Positions 63,893 to 64,000 of a stretch of DNA of 64,000 bases are shown here, in pieces. The position numbers were made by a program, and so were the translations under genes. The stretch's first letter is position 1. Each line of letters starts with the position of its first letter. Under the pieces are notes generated by a model. The model was not told the DNA's origin and searched no databases. It saw nothing but the letters and a program-made list of their open reading frames with translations. This DNA comes from CAWGAJ01 sp963820545. Its GTDB lineage: Bacteria > Planctomycetota > Planctomycetia > Pirellulales > Thermoguttaceae. The DNA lies in assembly GCA_963820545.1 (NCBI GenBank), contig CAWGAJ010000001.1:1860001-1924000 (forward strand), written 5' to 3'.

Positions 63893-64000
63893 GTTTGCGC
63901 TAAACGCGCGGCCGAAAAAAGTGCGCAGCGGGCCGGTGCTCGCCCGCGAGATCACGCTGGAGCAACTGCCGCAGTTTAAGTCGTGGCCCAACGACGGCGG
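63884..64000 (+). CDS. UbiD-family decarboxylase, continuation (cut by the window end)
   Basis: In the frame after the missing base the sequence reads WFALNARPKKVRSGPVLARE, then ITLEQLPQFKSWPNDGG, the part of UbiD that leads to the prFMN/metal site. The gene runs off the right edge; about 400 residues of a standard UbiD protein are missing. Family assignment is good, substrate unknown. Confidence 0.75.

Overview
The window looks like part of a Planctomycetota chromosome, probably from a Pirellulales-like lineage and probably a metagenome-type assembly. This is inferred from the kinds of proteins present: the sigma-70-family factor, very large GspK-like and other pseudopilin-type proteins, the FabZ-FabG-ACP-FabZ-FabF cluster, a Hint-domain exported protein and a secreted HEAT-repeat protein. 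No rRNA, tRNA or CRISPR was found to fix the taxonomy.

Layout. 1-4.8 kb (minus): TonB-dependent receptor, YfiR-like periplasmic protein and hybrid histidine kinase, a surface-to-cytoplasm signalling unit cut by the window edge. 5.4-7.0 kb (plus): RpoD-type sigma factor behind a sigma-54-like promoter. 7.0-12.7 kb (minus): sigma-54 activator, CcsA/HemX-like protein and HemA (a haem unit), then a secreted HEAT-repeat protein. 12.9-16.7 kb (minus): ArgH, chorismate mutase and three Hsp20 chaperones. 17.2-21.4 kb (plus): a five-gene fatty-acid-synthesis-type cluster. 21.4-24.4 kb: a promoter with competing hairpins, an AT-rich Mrr-like nuclease, a YhcH/YiaL-family protein and many palindromic repeats. 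24.4-27.7 kb: a Wza-like exporter facing a Hint-domain protein. 28.5-36.1 kb: CarB, a damaged HepT/MntA toxin-antitoxin pair, a candidate independent small RNA, GlgC and a PH-domain membrane protein. 36.6-46.5 kb: GT-C/TPR membrane protein, aldo/keto reductase, TetR plus RND efflux pump, and an outer-membrane beta-barrel protein. 46.9-63.2 kb (plus): a type IV pilus/type II secretion locus (ATPase, PilT, ATPase, PilC/GspF, four pseudopilin-type proteins). It ends with a truncated UbiD-family gene.

The most striking signal is a set of tandem heptanucleotide repeats of at least seven sequence families, plus several families of REP-like palindromes, in most intergenic spaces. In the pseudopilin genes they lie inside the coding region, between a well-placed start codon and the prepilin cleavage motif. 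Since 7 is not a multiple of 3, gain or loss of one unit would switch the reading frame. Three genes read through as ON; the fourth start (57941) is OFF, and loss of one 7-bp unit would restore it. This suggests translational phase variation of a secretion/pilus apparatus.

Caution: nine conserved genes carry at least eleven single-base frame breaks with both halves intact and conserved. That pattern is more typical of assembly indels than of decay, and it limits conclusions about frame state. Broken genes are listed as their separate open pieces.
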